Assembly: GCA_964535405.1 (NCBI GenBank)
Contig: CAZHUG010000002.1
Span: forward strand, 16,119 to 80,118
Length of the DNA: 64,000 bases
From: Scatomorpha sp964535405
Lineage (GTDB): Bacteria > Bacillota > Clostridia > Oscillospirales > Oscillospiraceae
Direction: 5' to 3'
The stretch's first letter is position 1. Every line of letters starts with the position of its first letter. Positions 50,288 to 59,419 of the stretch are shown here, piece by piece. Both the position numbers and the translations under genes were made by a program. The notes below the pieces were generated by a model. It made no database searches, was not told the origin of the DNA, and saw only the letters and a list, made by a program, of their open reading frames with translations.

Positions 50288-51490
50288 TTAGAGCGCGTTT
50301 TTATAGATCTGAGCGATGTCGCTCTTATAGAGTTTTTTAATAATCCCGATGTGATCCTTTCCGAGCGCTTTTGAGGCCATGTCTGCCATGCGGTCGATCT
50401 CCTCCTCGCCCGGGTAAATGCCTATGTCGGAAAACTTTACGGGCATGTCCAGCGAAACGAACCAATCCCTCATGCGGCGCATGCCTTCCTGAGCGACCTT
50501 ATCGGGGTTTTCCGCGTCCTGCGGAACGTCCCAGACCTTTTCGGCCCAGCGAGCCACGCGCAGAACGTTTTCCTTATACACATAGGGAAGCCAGGAGCAG
50601 TAGACGATGCTCAGCGTGGAGCCGTGTATGGTGTCGTAGAGCGCCCCGATGGAGTGCGCGATCTGGTGGGAGGCGTTTTCCTTGTTGCGGCCCCAGGCGA
50701 TGAATTCATCCACGCCCATGTCTGCAATCGCCATCAGCTCGGTTCTGTCTGTAAGATTGTCCCTGTCCGGATCGAGTATAATCGGCAAAAGCTCCGTGCG
50801 CAGATAACGCATTGCGCTCTCGAGCAGATGGTCGAACACGCCGAAGTGCGCGTCGTCGGTCATGTACCTGTCCGTGTGATGCGACATGATGTCGCACATG
50901 CCGTTCACCAGCAGATGGCGCGAAAGCGACAGGGTATACTGCGGGTCCATGAAGGCGTAGCGCGGGCGGGCGTTTGCGTGTCCGGCCCAGGTTTTTCTCG
51001 GGATATCCTTGTTGCAGATGACCGTGGTTATGCCGGCCTCAGAGCCTGTGGCGGGATAGGTGACGACAGCCGCGACGGGTACGAGCTTCGCGCTCTGTTC
51101 CAGTCCCCCCGTCATATCGAAGAGGTCCCAGATCTCGCCATCGTATTCCATGCCCATGACGATGGCCTTGGCTGAATCTATTACAGAGCCGCCGCCTATC
51201 CCGATCACATAGTCAATCCCCTGCTCCCTGGCGAGGGCTATGCCCTCGTGCACCAGCTTCAGCCTCGGGTTCGGCACAACGCCGCCGAGCTCCACCCAGC
51301 CGAGACCCGCCGATTCGAGGCTGTTAATAATGCGCCCCATCAGGCCGCTCGACCACAGGTATTCGCCGCGACCGTAGTGAAGCATCACCTTGTGCGCCCC
51401 ATCCTTTTTCAAGATCGCCCCGATCTTATCGATGCCCTCGGAGCCGATGATCCGCTGTGTGCTCCAGAAATACTCGAAATTGTGTATCAT
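50288..51490 (-). CDS. Iron-containing alcohol dehydrogenase
   Basis: The protein is 400 aa with the GIGGGSVIDSAKAI nucleotide loop, a TYPATGSEAG segment, and probable metal ligands in MCDIMSHHTDRYM, NASHQIAHSIGALYDTIHGSTLS (three histidines). The family is NAD(P)-dependent, type III, similar to butanol or lactaldehyde/1,3-propanediol dehydrogenases. The start follows GGGAGGATACGGT. It interconverts an aldehyde and alcohol, probably from the neighbouring catabolic pathway. Confidence 0.9.
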   Translation of the reverse strand: MIHNFEYFWSTQRIIGSEGIDKIGAILKKDGAHKVMLHYGRGEYLWSSGLMGRIINSLESAGLGWVELGGVVPNPRLKLVHEGIALAREQGIDYVIGIGGGSVIDSAKAIVMGMEYDGEIWDLFDMTGGLEQSAKLVPVAAVVTYPATGSEAGITTVICNKDIPRKTWAGHANARPRYAFMDPQYTLSLSRHLLVNGMCDIMSHHTDRYMTDDAHFGVFDHLLESAMRYLRTELLPIILDPDRDNLTDRTELMAIADMGVDEFIAWGRNKENASHQIAHSIGALYDTIHGSTLSIVYCSWLPYVYKENVLRVARWAEKVWDVPQDAENPDKVAQEGMRRMRDWFVSLDMPVKFSDIGIYPGEEEIDRMADMASKALGKDHIGIIKKLYKSDIAQIYKNAL

Positions 51491-51538
51491 ACCGTATCCT
51501 CCCTTTTATTCTGATCTCCGCCGCTTGCGCGGCAAGTT

Positions 51539-52714
51539 TCATTCGTTCGCAGCCCGCTGAGCGCTTCCCACTATGTAGCGCCCCAGGGAGCGCATATAGA
51601 GCCCTTTAATATCTTCCCTTGTGAGGGACTCGGGGTTCGTCTCCAGCCGGAGGGTCTGTGTCCGCATAAAGTTGTCCGTCCAGACTTCAATCTCCTGCTC
51701 CGTAACGCCGAGCTGCAGATCATCCGCCAAAAGCCCGTCACAAAAGCTGGCAAATTCATCGCAGTCGTCAAAGCCGCACATCTTCACAATTGCCAGCGGC
51801 AAGGTTTGATCCCTGAAGCCCTTGAGGTACTCGCCAATGAAAACCGCGCTCGCCAGACCGTGCGCCACATGCTTTATGTGCGAGAGCGGATAGCCCAGCC
51901 CGTGGGGGATCGTCGTGCTCGACTGCATGAAGGCCATGCCCTGGATAAAGGCCGCCAACTGCATGCTGTCAAGGTCATCGTCAGTCAACTCGCCCCTTGC
52001 CATGTTGTCCTTGAAGCTTGCGAAAAGCTTAAAGCCAAATTCGGTAAGCATGCGCCCTATTGGTGTGGACTCTGTGTGCAAATAGCTCTCCACGCCGTGG
52101 GCGAGGGCGTCAAAGACCCCCGCGTGCAAAAGAAAGTCCGGGGAGCCCTTTATGTAGCGGGAATCGAGGAACGCGGCTGTCGGAAAGGCATTGCTATACA
52201 TTGTACCCTTCGTGTTTAAATCCCCGCGCGTCAGCACGGCGTAGGGTGTCACCTCCGCACCCGTGCCCGCGGTCGTGGGAACGGCGAATATAGGGATATC
52301 CACCTCCGAGCGTATCGCCCGCGACTGACTGCCGCGACCCCAGAACAGTTCGTATGGATCGGCATTTACGGGATGCTGCAATAAAAAGGCCACCGCCTTG
52401 GCGGTGTCTATCGAAGAGCCGCCACCGACAGCAATGAAAAAATCGGCATTGAAGCCGCGCAGTGAGGCCGCGAGCCCGGCAACTGCCTCCACAGGCGGGT
52501 CGGTGCAGACGGAGTCTATCACCAGGCGCTCTATGCCCCCCGCGTCGAGGACGCTTTCAATGTCCTCAAGACCCAGATTCCTGCAGTTGGCGGGAAATTT
52601 CGAGGTGAAAACAACGCAGCTCTTGCCGTAGCCTTCAAAAAAATCTGCGTTTTCGCGTATGCAGTTGTGACCGAAAAACATGGCAGTCTGGCTGTTGAAC
52701 ATAAAGCTTTTCAT
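51539..52714 (-). CDS. Iron-containing alcohol dehydrogenase
   Basis: The protein is 391 aa with the loop AVGGGSSIDTAKAV, AVPTTAGTGAEVTPYAVL and metal-site histidines in FDALAHGVESYLHT and TTIPHGLGYPLSHIKHVAHGLASAV. It belongs to the same superfamily as the gene at 50288 but to a different branch (4-hydroxybutyrate/maleylacetate-reductase-like). Start preceded by AAAAGGGGG. Divergent from the reductase at 52946. Confidence 0.9.
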   Translation of the reverse strand: MKSFMFNSQTAMFFGHNCIRENADFFEGYGKSCVVFTSKFPANCRNLGLEDIESVLDAGGIERLVIDSVCTDPPVEAVAGLAASLRGFNADFFIAVGGGSSIDTAKAVAFLLQHPVNADPYELFWGRGSQSRAIRSEVDIPIFAVPTTAGTGAEVTPYAVLTRGDLNTKGTMYSNAFPTAAFLDSRYIKGSPDFLLHAGVFDALAHGVESYLHTESTPIGRMLTEFGFKLFASFKDNMARGELTDDDLDSMQLAAFIQGMAFMQSSTTIPHGLGYPLSHIKHVAHGLASAVFIGEYLKGFRDQTLPLAIVKMCGFDDCDEFASFCDGLLADDLQLGVTEQEIEVWTDNFMRTQTLRLETNPESLTREDIKGLYMRSLGRYIVGSAQRAANE

Positions 52715-52945
52715 CGCAGGCGACGCCCCCTTTTATCTTCTTGTTCAAACTTTAACATGATTATGGGCATAATGAAAATACTGCTTTGCTATTGAAGGCA
52801 TCGACTTTGTCTATTTCAACGTCTAATATGTTAATTAAATAACTTGATATATGATTTGCCTATCATTGCGATAGTTATCCCATATTTGTCCCCGGCGGAA
52901 AAATGCTGTACTGTTATATCAGCTTTAGAGCACAGGAGGACGATT

Positions 52946-54925
52946 ATGAGTTACGAAAAATCATTTGATCCGATAAAAGTGGGCGGAATCACGCTCAAAA
53001 ACCGCTATGCGGTCTCCCCGATGGGCGCTGTCTTTGACAATGTCAATCCGAACGGCGAATATACCGACAATTTTATGGACTACATAACAGAGCGGGCGAG
53101 AGGCGGCTTCGGCCTCATAACTCTCGGCTCCATGCAGGCGGAGACCGATGTGAACGGCGCGCACCCCTTTGATGACGCCCAGAGTCCGCTGCGCGCGCCC
53201 AAGACCTTCAGAAACGGCGCCATAAGGCTCACCGACCGGGTGCATAAATACGGCTGCAAGATTTTTTTCCAGGACTCCCTCGGTCACGGACGCATGAGAA
53301 ATCAGAAGACCCCCTCGCCCATCCCCTTCCTCTACGCTCCTGAGCGAATGGGACAGGAGATGACGCGCGAGGAGATCGAGCACAAGATCGACTCCGCGGT
53401 AAAGCTCGCCGTGCTCGCAAAATCCGGCGGCTTTGACGGGGTCGAGATCCACGGCATGCACTGGGGCTATCTCCTGGACCAGTTTGAATCCCCCAGGATG
53501 AACCAAAGAACCGACGAATACGGCGGCGACCTCGACGGCAGGCTCAACTTCGTCAGGAAGGTTATTGTCGGCATAAAGGAGAGTTGCGGGGCCGATTACC
53601 CGGTCTCTATCCGCTTCACCATAAAGCACTTCATGAGTGACTTCGGCAAGGCCTCGCTGGGCGGGGAGGAAGAGTTCGGCCGCTCGCTCGAGGACGCTGT
53701 GGAGATCGTCAAAAAGCTGGAAGGTTACGGCATAGATATGTTCAACTGCAACTCCGGCAGCTACGACGGCTTTTACTACGCCTGCCCGCCCTACTATATG
53801 GAGGATGGCTACAACCTCAAGCTGGCAAAAGCCGTGAAGGCCGCCGTGAGCGTGCCGGTTTTTCTCGCGGGCAAGATGGATGATCCCGACATGTGCGAAA
53901 AAGCGCTGGCAGACGGCGACATAGACGGCGTGGTGCTGGGTCGCGCCTCACTTGTCGACCCCCACTATGTGCAGAAACTGCGCATGGGAAGGGCTGACAA
54001 AATCCGCCCCTGCATCAGCTGCCAGAACTGCATTGCCACCCTGTTTAACGGCGGTTTGCCGATGTGCTCGGTCAACCCCGGCGTCTATCTGGAGAACAGC
54101 TACGGCGTCGCCAAGACTCTAAGCAGGAAGAAGATCGTGGTGGTAGGCGGCGGCGTGGCAGGCATGGAGGCCGCGAGGGTCGCTGCCATGCGCGGTCACG
54201 ACGTGGCTATTTATGAGCGAAGCGGGGCGCTGGGTGGGCATCTGATAGAAGCCGGCAGTCACCCCTTCAAAAAGGGCATAGCGAGACTGAACGCCTGGTA
54301 CAAGACCGAGCTTGAAGATCTGCACGTTCCGGTGTATTTCGGCTCCTCTCTTGGCGCGGGGGACATAAAGCGCCTTAAGCCCGACGCCGTTGTGCTCGCC
54401 GTGGGCTCCGAGCACTTCGTGCCAACCATACCGGGGCATGACAGCGCGAAGGCCTGCGTCTGCCTCGACCTGCTGTGCGGAAAGCGAAAGACCGGCGACA
54501 GGGTCGTCGTGGTCGGCGGCGGGCTCACGGGAAGCGAGCTTGCCTATGACCTGGCCGCATACGAAAGCAAGAAGGTCACGCTGGTGGAGGCGCTTGACGA
54601 TATCCTCTCTTCCGGCCTGCCGGTTCCGCAGGCGGTTGACAATATGCTCAGGGACCTGCTCAAGAATAACGAGGTGGAAATATTGACCGGACACAAGATC
54701 GTCGCCGTCAGTGATGAGGGCGCGGTCGTGGAGGATAAAAACGGCCTCAGAACCACGATCGAGGCGGACGACGTGGTGTTCGCCATCGGTCTGCGCCCGA
54801 ACGGCTCACTCGAAGCCGAGCTCAGAGGCTGCGGCATCGAGGTGTACGAGACGGGAGACGGAACAGGCGTCGGAAATATAAGAACCGCGATATCCGGTGC
54901 GTATGAGATCATGCGCCTTGTCTGA
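52946..54925 (+). CDS. FadH/BaiCD-type NADH:flavin oxidoreductase, copy 4
   Basis: The protein is 659 aa from ATG 52946 after AGGAGGACG; a longer reading upstream has no ribosome site. It has the barrel motif VEIHGMHWGYLLDQFESPRMNQRTDEYGG, the cysteine motif CISCQNC then a later Cys (MC), and a C-terminal half with VVGGGVAGMEAARVAA and VVGGGLTGSELAYDL. The HGMHWGYL segment has one extra residue compared with HGAHGYL. It probably works with the divergent alcohol dehydrogenases and the LysR gene after it. Confidence 0.9.
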   Translation: MSYEKSFDPIKVGGITLKNRYAVSPMGAVFDNVNPNGEYTDNFMDYITERARGGFGLITLGSMQAETDVNGAHPFDDAQSPLRAPKTFRNGAIRLTDRVHKYGCKIFFQDSLGHGRMRNQKTPSPIPFLYAPERMGQEMTREEIEHKIDSAVKLAVLAKSGGFDGVEIHGMHWGYLLDQFESPRMNQRTDEYGGDLDGRLNFVRKVIVGIKESCGADYPVSIRFTIKHFMSDFGKASLGGEEEFGRSLEDAVEIVKKLEGYGIDMFNCNSGSYDGFYYACPPYYMEDGYNLKLAKAVKAAVSVPVFLAGKMDDPDMCEKALADGDIDGVVLGRASLVDPHYVQKLRMGRADKIRPCISCQNCIATLFNGGLPMCSVNPGVYLENSYGVAKTLSRKKIVVVGGGVAGMEAARVAAMRGHDVAIYERSGALGGHLIEAGSHPFKKGIARLNAWYKTELEDLHVPVYFGSSLGAGDIKRLKPDAVVLAVGSEHFVPTIPGHDSAKACVCLDLLCGKRKTGDRVVVVGGGLTGSELAYDLAAYESKKVTLVEALDDILSSGLPVPQAVDNMLRDLLKNNEVEILTGHKIVAVSDEGAVVEDKNGLRTTIEADDVVFAIGLRPNGSLEAELRGCGIEVYETGDGTGVGNIRTAISGAYEIMRLV

Positions 54926-54964
54926 GGATTTTGCTCATGCGTACTGGACATAAATAAAAAACAA

Positions 54965-55001
54965 AGCCGGGGCCTCACCTTTCGTGGTTGGGCTCCCGGC
55001 T
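54965..55001 (+). terminator. Hairpin after FadH-type reductase gene
   Basis: The stem AGCCGGG/CCCGGCT lies 40 bp after the reductase stop and before the LysR gene, with a second short stem inside. The T run is weak, so it may only attenuate. Confidence 0.4.
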
Positions 55002-55130
55002 CTGTTCGGCTTTAATAACGCTTTCTTCCTAAACGCTATGCAATACCTGGAAAAGTTGCTTGAACGCACCTGTTTGTTATATAATAAACCTTATAGGGCG
55101 TTTCCAGGCCCTAAATCAGGAGGTGATACC

Positions 55131-56033
55131 GTGACCTTGATGCAGCTTCGGTATTTTTGCGAGGTAGCCCAGACGAGGAATTTCACCGCGGCGGCAAAGA
55201 ATCTGTATGTCGCCCAGTCCAGTATCAGCGTGGCCATACGCGAGCTTGAAAGTGAGCTCGGCCTGCCGCTCTTCATTCGGGGCAACAAGAGGAAGATCGA
55301 GCTCAGCTCTTTCGGAGAGCAGCTCTATCCCTATGTCTCCGAGAGCCTCTCCACGCTCGACAAGGGTCTTTCGGAGGTGCTGAGGGGTCAGAACGACGGT
55401 ACGGTGACAATCGGCTGCTTCGTAAACGCCACTCATTCGCTCATCCCATGGTTTCTAAAGGATTTTGCCGCTGTCCACCACGACCGGGATATCCACGCCG
55501 TGCTGGAGGTTCATCACACCTATACAGACCTCTATTCAAAGCTGGTACGGGGCGACTACGACCTCGCAGTCTCCAGCTGTGAGGAGCCGATTGAGTTTTG
55601 CGCCTCGGAGCTCATCGCGATACAGCCCATCAGGCTGCTTGTCCCGGCCTCACACCGCTTCGCCTTTCGCAGCAAGGTCTCGCTGGCGGATATAAAAGAC
55701 GAGCCGCTTTTGTGCGTCACACCGGACTCCTATATGGACATCCACATCAGGCGCATGTTTAAAGACGCGGGCTTGCAGCCCGGCATCTCGTATTCGCCGG
55801 ACTATTCCGCGCTCGCGGCTGATGTTGCTATGGGCAAGGGCATCGCCATGGTCACCAAAATGCCGGTGGACGATAACCTCCTGTCCTATGTGGATATAGA
55901 CGAGCCAAACGCCAAGCGGCGTATTCACCTGAGCTGGCCGACGAACCGAAAGCTCAGCGAAGCGACAAATCTGGTGCTCGGCCACATCCTTCAGATCAGC
56001 AGAAAGGACAATGCCCAGACGCTCGTGTTCTGA
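55131..56033 (+). CDS. LysR-family regulator
   Basis: The protein is 300 aa from GTG 55131, chosen because GGAGGTG ends 5 nt upstream. Helix-turn-helix at residues 4-42 (MQLRYFCEVAQTRNFTAAAKNLYVAQSSISVAIRELESELG), then the co-inducer domain. Same strand as the reductase before it and the likely regulator of the surrounding reductase/alcohol dehydrogenase genes. Confidence 0.88.
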   Translation: MTLMQLRYFCEVAQTRNFTAAAKNLYVAQSSISVAIRELESELGLPLFIRGNKRKIELSSFGEQLYPYVSESLSTLDKGLSEVLRGQNDGTVTIGCFVNATHSLIPWFLKDFAAVHHDRDIHAVLEVHHTYTDLYSKLVRGDYDLAVSSCEEPIEFCASELIAIQPIRLLVPASHRFAFRSKVSLADIKDEPLLCVTPDSYMDIHIRRMFKDAGLQPGISYSPDYSALAADVAMGKGIAMVTKMPVDDNLLSYVDIDEPNAKRRIHLSWPTNRKLSEATNLVLGHILQISRKDNAQTLVF

Positions 56034-56132
56034 CTGAATTTATCAACAACCCCGGGCTCGCAAGTTCGGGATGAAAATGAAAAATCCGAACCCATCTCCC
56101 ACTTGGAAGATACGGTTCGGATTATCATGTTT

Positions 56133-56209
56133 TGGTCCGAGTGACTGGAGTCGAACCAGCGGCCTCTTGAACCCCATTCAAGCACGCTACCATCTGCGCT
56201 ACACCCGGA
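56133..56209 (-). tRNA. tRNA-Pro (anticodon GGG)
   Basis: A 77 nt cloverleaf including CCA: acceptor TCCGGGT/ACTCGGA, D arm GTAGCGCAG, anticodon stem CTTGA/TCAAG with loop ATGGGGT (anticodon GGG, reading CCC/CCU), and T arm CTGG-TTCGACT-CCAG. The encoded CCA end is present. Confidence 0.88.
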
Positions 56210-56291
56210 TATCGCCAAGTAATAATAGCACAGAGCCAAACTAAATGCAAGGGGTATTTTTCATTTTCAGCCTTTATCCGCCAAGACCGGC

Positions 56292-57017
56292 TCAGCGCGT
56301 GATGATTCTTCCCAAAACACGCTCGTGCGCCTCACGCTCTGAGAGATCGGAAAGCTCCGCAAGCTCAAACTCGCCGTATTTCCGCACAAGCGCCGTGCCG
56401 AGGATCCCGTCGCAGAGTGCCGGGTTTTTCGGCAGGAGCGGGCCGTGGCTGTAGCTGCCGAACACGTTTTTATATCGCAGACCCTCCGTGCCGTCCTCGC
56501 CGTTATTGCCGAAACCCTCAAGCACGCGGCCGAGCGGCTGCACACCCTCCCCGAGTCTTGTACGCCCGCTGTGGTTTTCAAAGCCCACAGCCGTGCCGAA
56601 CTCGGTCTCAAACGCAAAATTTCCGATCATGCGCTCATCGGCCCCGATCGTGTGCATATCGACCGCGCCGATGAAATCGCAGCGCGCGCCCTGCACCGTC
56701 TCGTAGTAATTTCCCATGAGCTGATAGCCGCCGCAGATGCACAAAAACGTCTTGCCGTCCTCAACCGCCGCGCGAATGTCCGCTGACTTGCCGCGGGCAA
56801 GATCCTCCATCAAAAGCTGCTGCTCAAAATCCTGTCCGCCGCCGATGAAAAACAGGTCAAAGTCCGAAAGCGGGCGCTGCTCGCCGAGCGGAAGCTCGCA
56901 AATCTCGCAGCCGATGCCGCGCCACTCAAGCCGCCTTTTAATGCACAGCACGTTGCCGCGGTCGCCGTAAAGGTTCAGCACATCCGGATACAGATGGCAA
57001 ATTTTAAGCATCGTCAT
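56292..57017 (-). CDS. gatD: Lipid II isoglutaminyl synthase, glutamine amidotransferase subunit
   Basis: The protein is 241 aa, starting ATG 57017 and overlapping the MurT stop (ATGA). It has the CobB/CobQ-type glutaminase pattern: ICHLYPDVLNLYGDRGN at the N-terminus, the nucleophile in FLCICGGYQLMG and a later histidine in FGSYSHGPLLPKNP. GatD frees ammonia from glutamine for MurT to amidate D-glutamate of lipid II. The short distance and overlap show the usual murT-gatD operon. Confidence 0.93.
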   Translation of the reverse strand: MTMLKICHLYPDVLNLYGDRGNVLCIKRRLEWRGIGCEICELPLGEQRPLSDFDLFFIGGGQDFEQQLLMEDLARGKSADIRAAVEDGKTFLCICGGYQLMGNYYETVQGARCDFIGAVDMHTIGADERMIGNFAFETEFGTAVGFENHSGRTRLGEGVQPLGRVLEGFGNNGEDGTEGLRYKNVFGSYSHGPLLPKNPALCDGILGTALVRKYGEFELAELSDLSEREAHERVLGRIITR

Positions 57018-58372
57018 TTCCAAAATTCCTCCTTGCCCTCGGCGCCCGCCAGCGTCTCCCGCAAGGGCAGCATCGCCGTGTAGGTCGGCAGTATACACAC
57101 AGGCCCCGCGCAGTCGCCGATTGCGGAAATGAGCTCCGCCTCGTCCTTTATCAGGCGTACAGCCGCCTCGTCCGCACCGGCGTATTTGAGTCTCAGCCGC
57201 ATGTCCTCGGCACGCCTGCCGGAAACTATGAGCGCGGGCGGCACCCGCCCCTCGGAAAACAGCTGCTCGAACGAGGCGTCCCAAATCCACGATACATCCG
57301 TGCCGTCCGCGACGTCGTCGTTCAGGCAGAAAACCGCCGTGACCTCACCGGGCAGCGAGGCGATATAGTCGATGCCGCGGTCACAGCCGGCGGGGTTTTT
57401 GACCAGTATCATGCGCGTCTCCACACCGTTTACGTCAAAGCGCTCCATGCGACCGAAGCCCGACTCGATCTGCGAGAGCGCCGAGACCGCAGGCCGCGCC
57501 GGAACGCCGAGCAGGGTCGCCGCGGCGAGGGCGGCGGCAGCGTTATAAAGATTATACGCCCCAGGCAGGCTCACCGCCGCGGGATATATCTCGCCGTCTA
57601 TGCGAATTTCCGCGACGCTCGCGTCGGGTTGCAGGTCTAAAACCGAGACAATCGCGACCTCGGGCTCGTGCCGCTCAAAGCCGCAGCCCGGGCAGTGAAA
57701 GCCGCCCAGATGCGCGAAGGTGTGGAAGCTGTATTCATATTCAGCCCCGCAATTTATGCAGCGCGGCGCGTCGGAAACGGAAGCTGTGTCCTCCAGCGCT
57801 GCGTCCATGCCGAAAAAGCGCAGCCTGTCCGGCGCGCTCATGGCAAGCGAGGATGTCAGCGAGCAATCCGCGTTCAGGCAGAGCTGCGTCTCGGGCGAGC
57901 GGTCGAGCCCGGCGCGGATGCAGTCGAGCGTGTGCGTGACCTCGCCGAAGCGGTCGAGCTGGTCGCGGAAGATGTTCGTCACGACGACAACTGCGGGCTT
58001 GACCTCTCCGCAGACGCGCCTGAAGGCCGCCTCGTCGCACTCGATGACGGCAAAGTGCCGGCGCGGCTTTCCGAAAATGCTCGCATTTGCGGCAAAATCG
58101 GCGGCAATGCCCCGCTCGAGGTTCGAGCCGGAGCGGTTTGCAAAGAGCTCATGCCCCGCATCGCCCAGCATCCGCTCAAGCATCCTGCAGGTCGTGGTTT
58201 TGCCGTTTGTGCCGGTCACCATGACGCAGGTCACGCCTTTTGACAGTCTCGCGAGCATGTCCGGGCAGACGCGCAGGGCGAGCTTGCCGGGCAGAGCAGT
58301 GCCGCCGCGCCCCAAAATCCGGAGCGCGAGCCGCGTGAGCTTACATACTATAATTGCCAGGAAAAGTTTCAT
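57014..58372 (-). CDS. murT: Lipid II isoglutaminyl synthase, Mur-ligase subunit
   Basis: The protein is 452 aa with the Mur ligase ATP loop VTGTNGKTTTCRML, ECDEAAF, NIFRDQLDRFGEV, a four-cysteine zinc ribbon (CINCGAEYEYS...GFHCPGCGF) and the C-terminal DUF1727 domain. It works with GatD to amidate the second stem-peptide residue of peptidoglycan precursors, which is widespread in Gram-positives. Confidence 0.95.
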   Translation of the reverse strand: MKLFLAIIVCKLTRLALRILGRGGTALPGKLALRVCPDMLARLSKGVTCVMVTGTNGKTTTCRMLERMLGDAGHELFANRSGSNLERGIAADFAANASIFGKPRRHFAVIECDEAAFRRVCGEVKPAVVVVTNIFRDQLDRFGEVTHTLDCIRAGLDRSPETQLCLNADCSLTSSLAMSAPDRLRFFGMDAALEDTASVSDAPRCINCGAEYEYSFHTFAHLGGFHCPGCGFERHEPEVAIVSVLDLQPDASVAEIRIDGEIYPAAVSLPGAYNLYNAAAALAAATLLGVPARPAVSALSQIESGFGRMERFDVNGVETRMILVKNPAGCDRGIDYIASLPGEVTAVFCLNDDVADGTDVSWIWDASFEQLFSEGRVPPALIVSGRRAEDMRLRLKYAGADEAAVRLIKDEAELISAIGDCAGPVCILPTYTAMLPLRETLAGAEGKEEFWK

Positions 58373-58471
58373 TTCATCACCAATTTGAGGCTTGAGCCCC
58401 GTAAATTACATTTTCATATGTTCGTCGCAGCCCGCGCCGGGCGAGCCGAACCCTTTATCGCCGGGTCTGTT

Positions 58472-58669
58472 CTACTCGTGCCGGAGGTGGTACTGGATGA
58501 TATCCTCTGCCACCTCGCGTTTTTTGACGCAGCGATCCATGGCAGTTTTCACGATAAACCTGTGCGCGTCAGCCTCGGTCATGCCGCGCATTTCGATCAG
58601 AATCTGCTTGGCCTTATTGACAAGCCGTACTTCCTCAACCAGGGGCTTCACATCCTCATAATTGTGCAT
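58472..58669 (-). CDS. Stand-alone ANTAR-domain protein
   Basis: The protein is 65 aa from ATG 58669 after AAGGAGG. VEEVRLVNKAKQILIEMRGMTEADAHRFIVKTAMDRCVKKREVAEDII covers the ANTAR domain, which binds twin-hairpin RNA to prevent termination. It has no receiver or GAF domain, so if active it would need a partner or work constitutively. Lies between murT and the PAP2 gene. Confidence 0.75.
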   Translation of the reverse strand: MHNYEDVKPLVEEVRLVNKAKQILIEMRGMTEADAHRFIVKTAMDRCVKKREVAEDIIQYHLRHE

Positions 58670-58726
58670 GTCATAACCTCCTTGCAGAGTATTCGCAAAT
58701 AGAAAAACGCCGAAGTGGGCGGATTT

Positions 58727-59380
58727 TCATCCACCCACCAGAGTTTTTTTAGAGAAGAAGCGTTTGCCGTAAACCAGCAGGAACGCGGGGACGGCAAAGG
58801 CAAACGCACCGACCGTGTCGATCCATGCGTGCTGCTTCACAAGCACCGTCGAAACGCAGCAGAGCAGGGCAAGAACCGTGATGATCCAGCGCCACTTGCC
58901 CTTGAAAATATCACTGTCAAACACGCCCGCAATATCGCCGATGCAGCCGAGCACATGCATGCTGGGGAAGACATTTGTCGGCGTGTCCGCCGCCCAGATG
59001 AGCGACATGATCCAGGTGCCGAGGCTGTTTATCTCCATGTTCTGGGGTCTCAGATGCTGACCGTTCGGGACAAGAACGTCGAAGATAAGCGTCGCCGTGA
59101 GCACGATCATGTTGTAATACATCCAGCGCTTGAACGCGCCCTCATCCCTGATCATAGTCGGCACTCCGACCGCCACGAACAGCGGATACCACACGACATA
59201 GAAGATCGCGAAGAAGGGCACAAAGGGTATCATTGCGTCGAGCGCGGTATCCGTGACCCAGTAGCCTTCGGTCGGGGTGTTCGCCTCGATGAAGAAAAAC
59301 GCGATTACGAATACGACAAAATATAAAGCCAGCAGGCAGTATTTATGTGTTTTAATAAAGTCAATTACTGTGCGAACGAT
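58727..59380 (-). CDS. PAP2-family membrane phosphatase, start unclear
   Basis: The clear part starts at ATG 59233 (168 aa), but the frame stays open upstream and adds a convincing first membrane segment (YCLLALYFVVFVIAFFFIE), reaching ATC at 59380, 8 nt after GGGAGG. The only ATG after that site is in another frame and stops after eight codons. So either a rare start codon is used or there is a frameshift. The remainder has membrane segments with PSMHVLG and HAWIDTVGAFAFA, the PAP2 phosphatase motifs, though the first (K-x6-RP) is not obvious. Likely acts on lipid phosphates. Confidence 0.65.
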   Translation of the reverse strand: MVRTVIDFIKTHKYCLLALYFVVFVIAFFFIEANTPTEGYWVTDTALDAMIPFVPFFAIFYVVWYPLFVAVGVPTMIRDEGAFKRWMYYNMIVLTATLIFDVLVPNGQHLRPQNMEINSLGTWIMSLIWAADTPTNVFPSMHVLGCIGDIAGVFDSDIFKGKWRWIITVLALLCCVSTVLVKQHAWIDTVGAFAFAVPAFLLVYGKRFFSKKTLVGG

Positions 59381-59419
59381 GGAGCATTCCTCCCTAAAAT
59401 ACTAAAATCTCAAGCTCTG

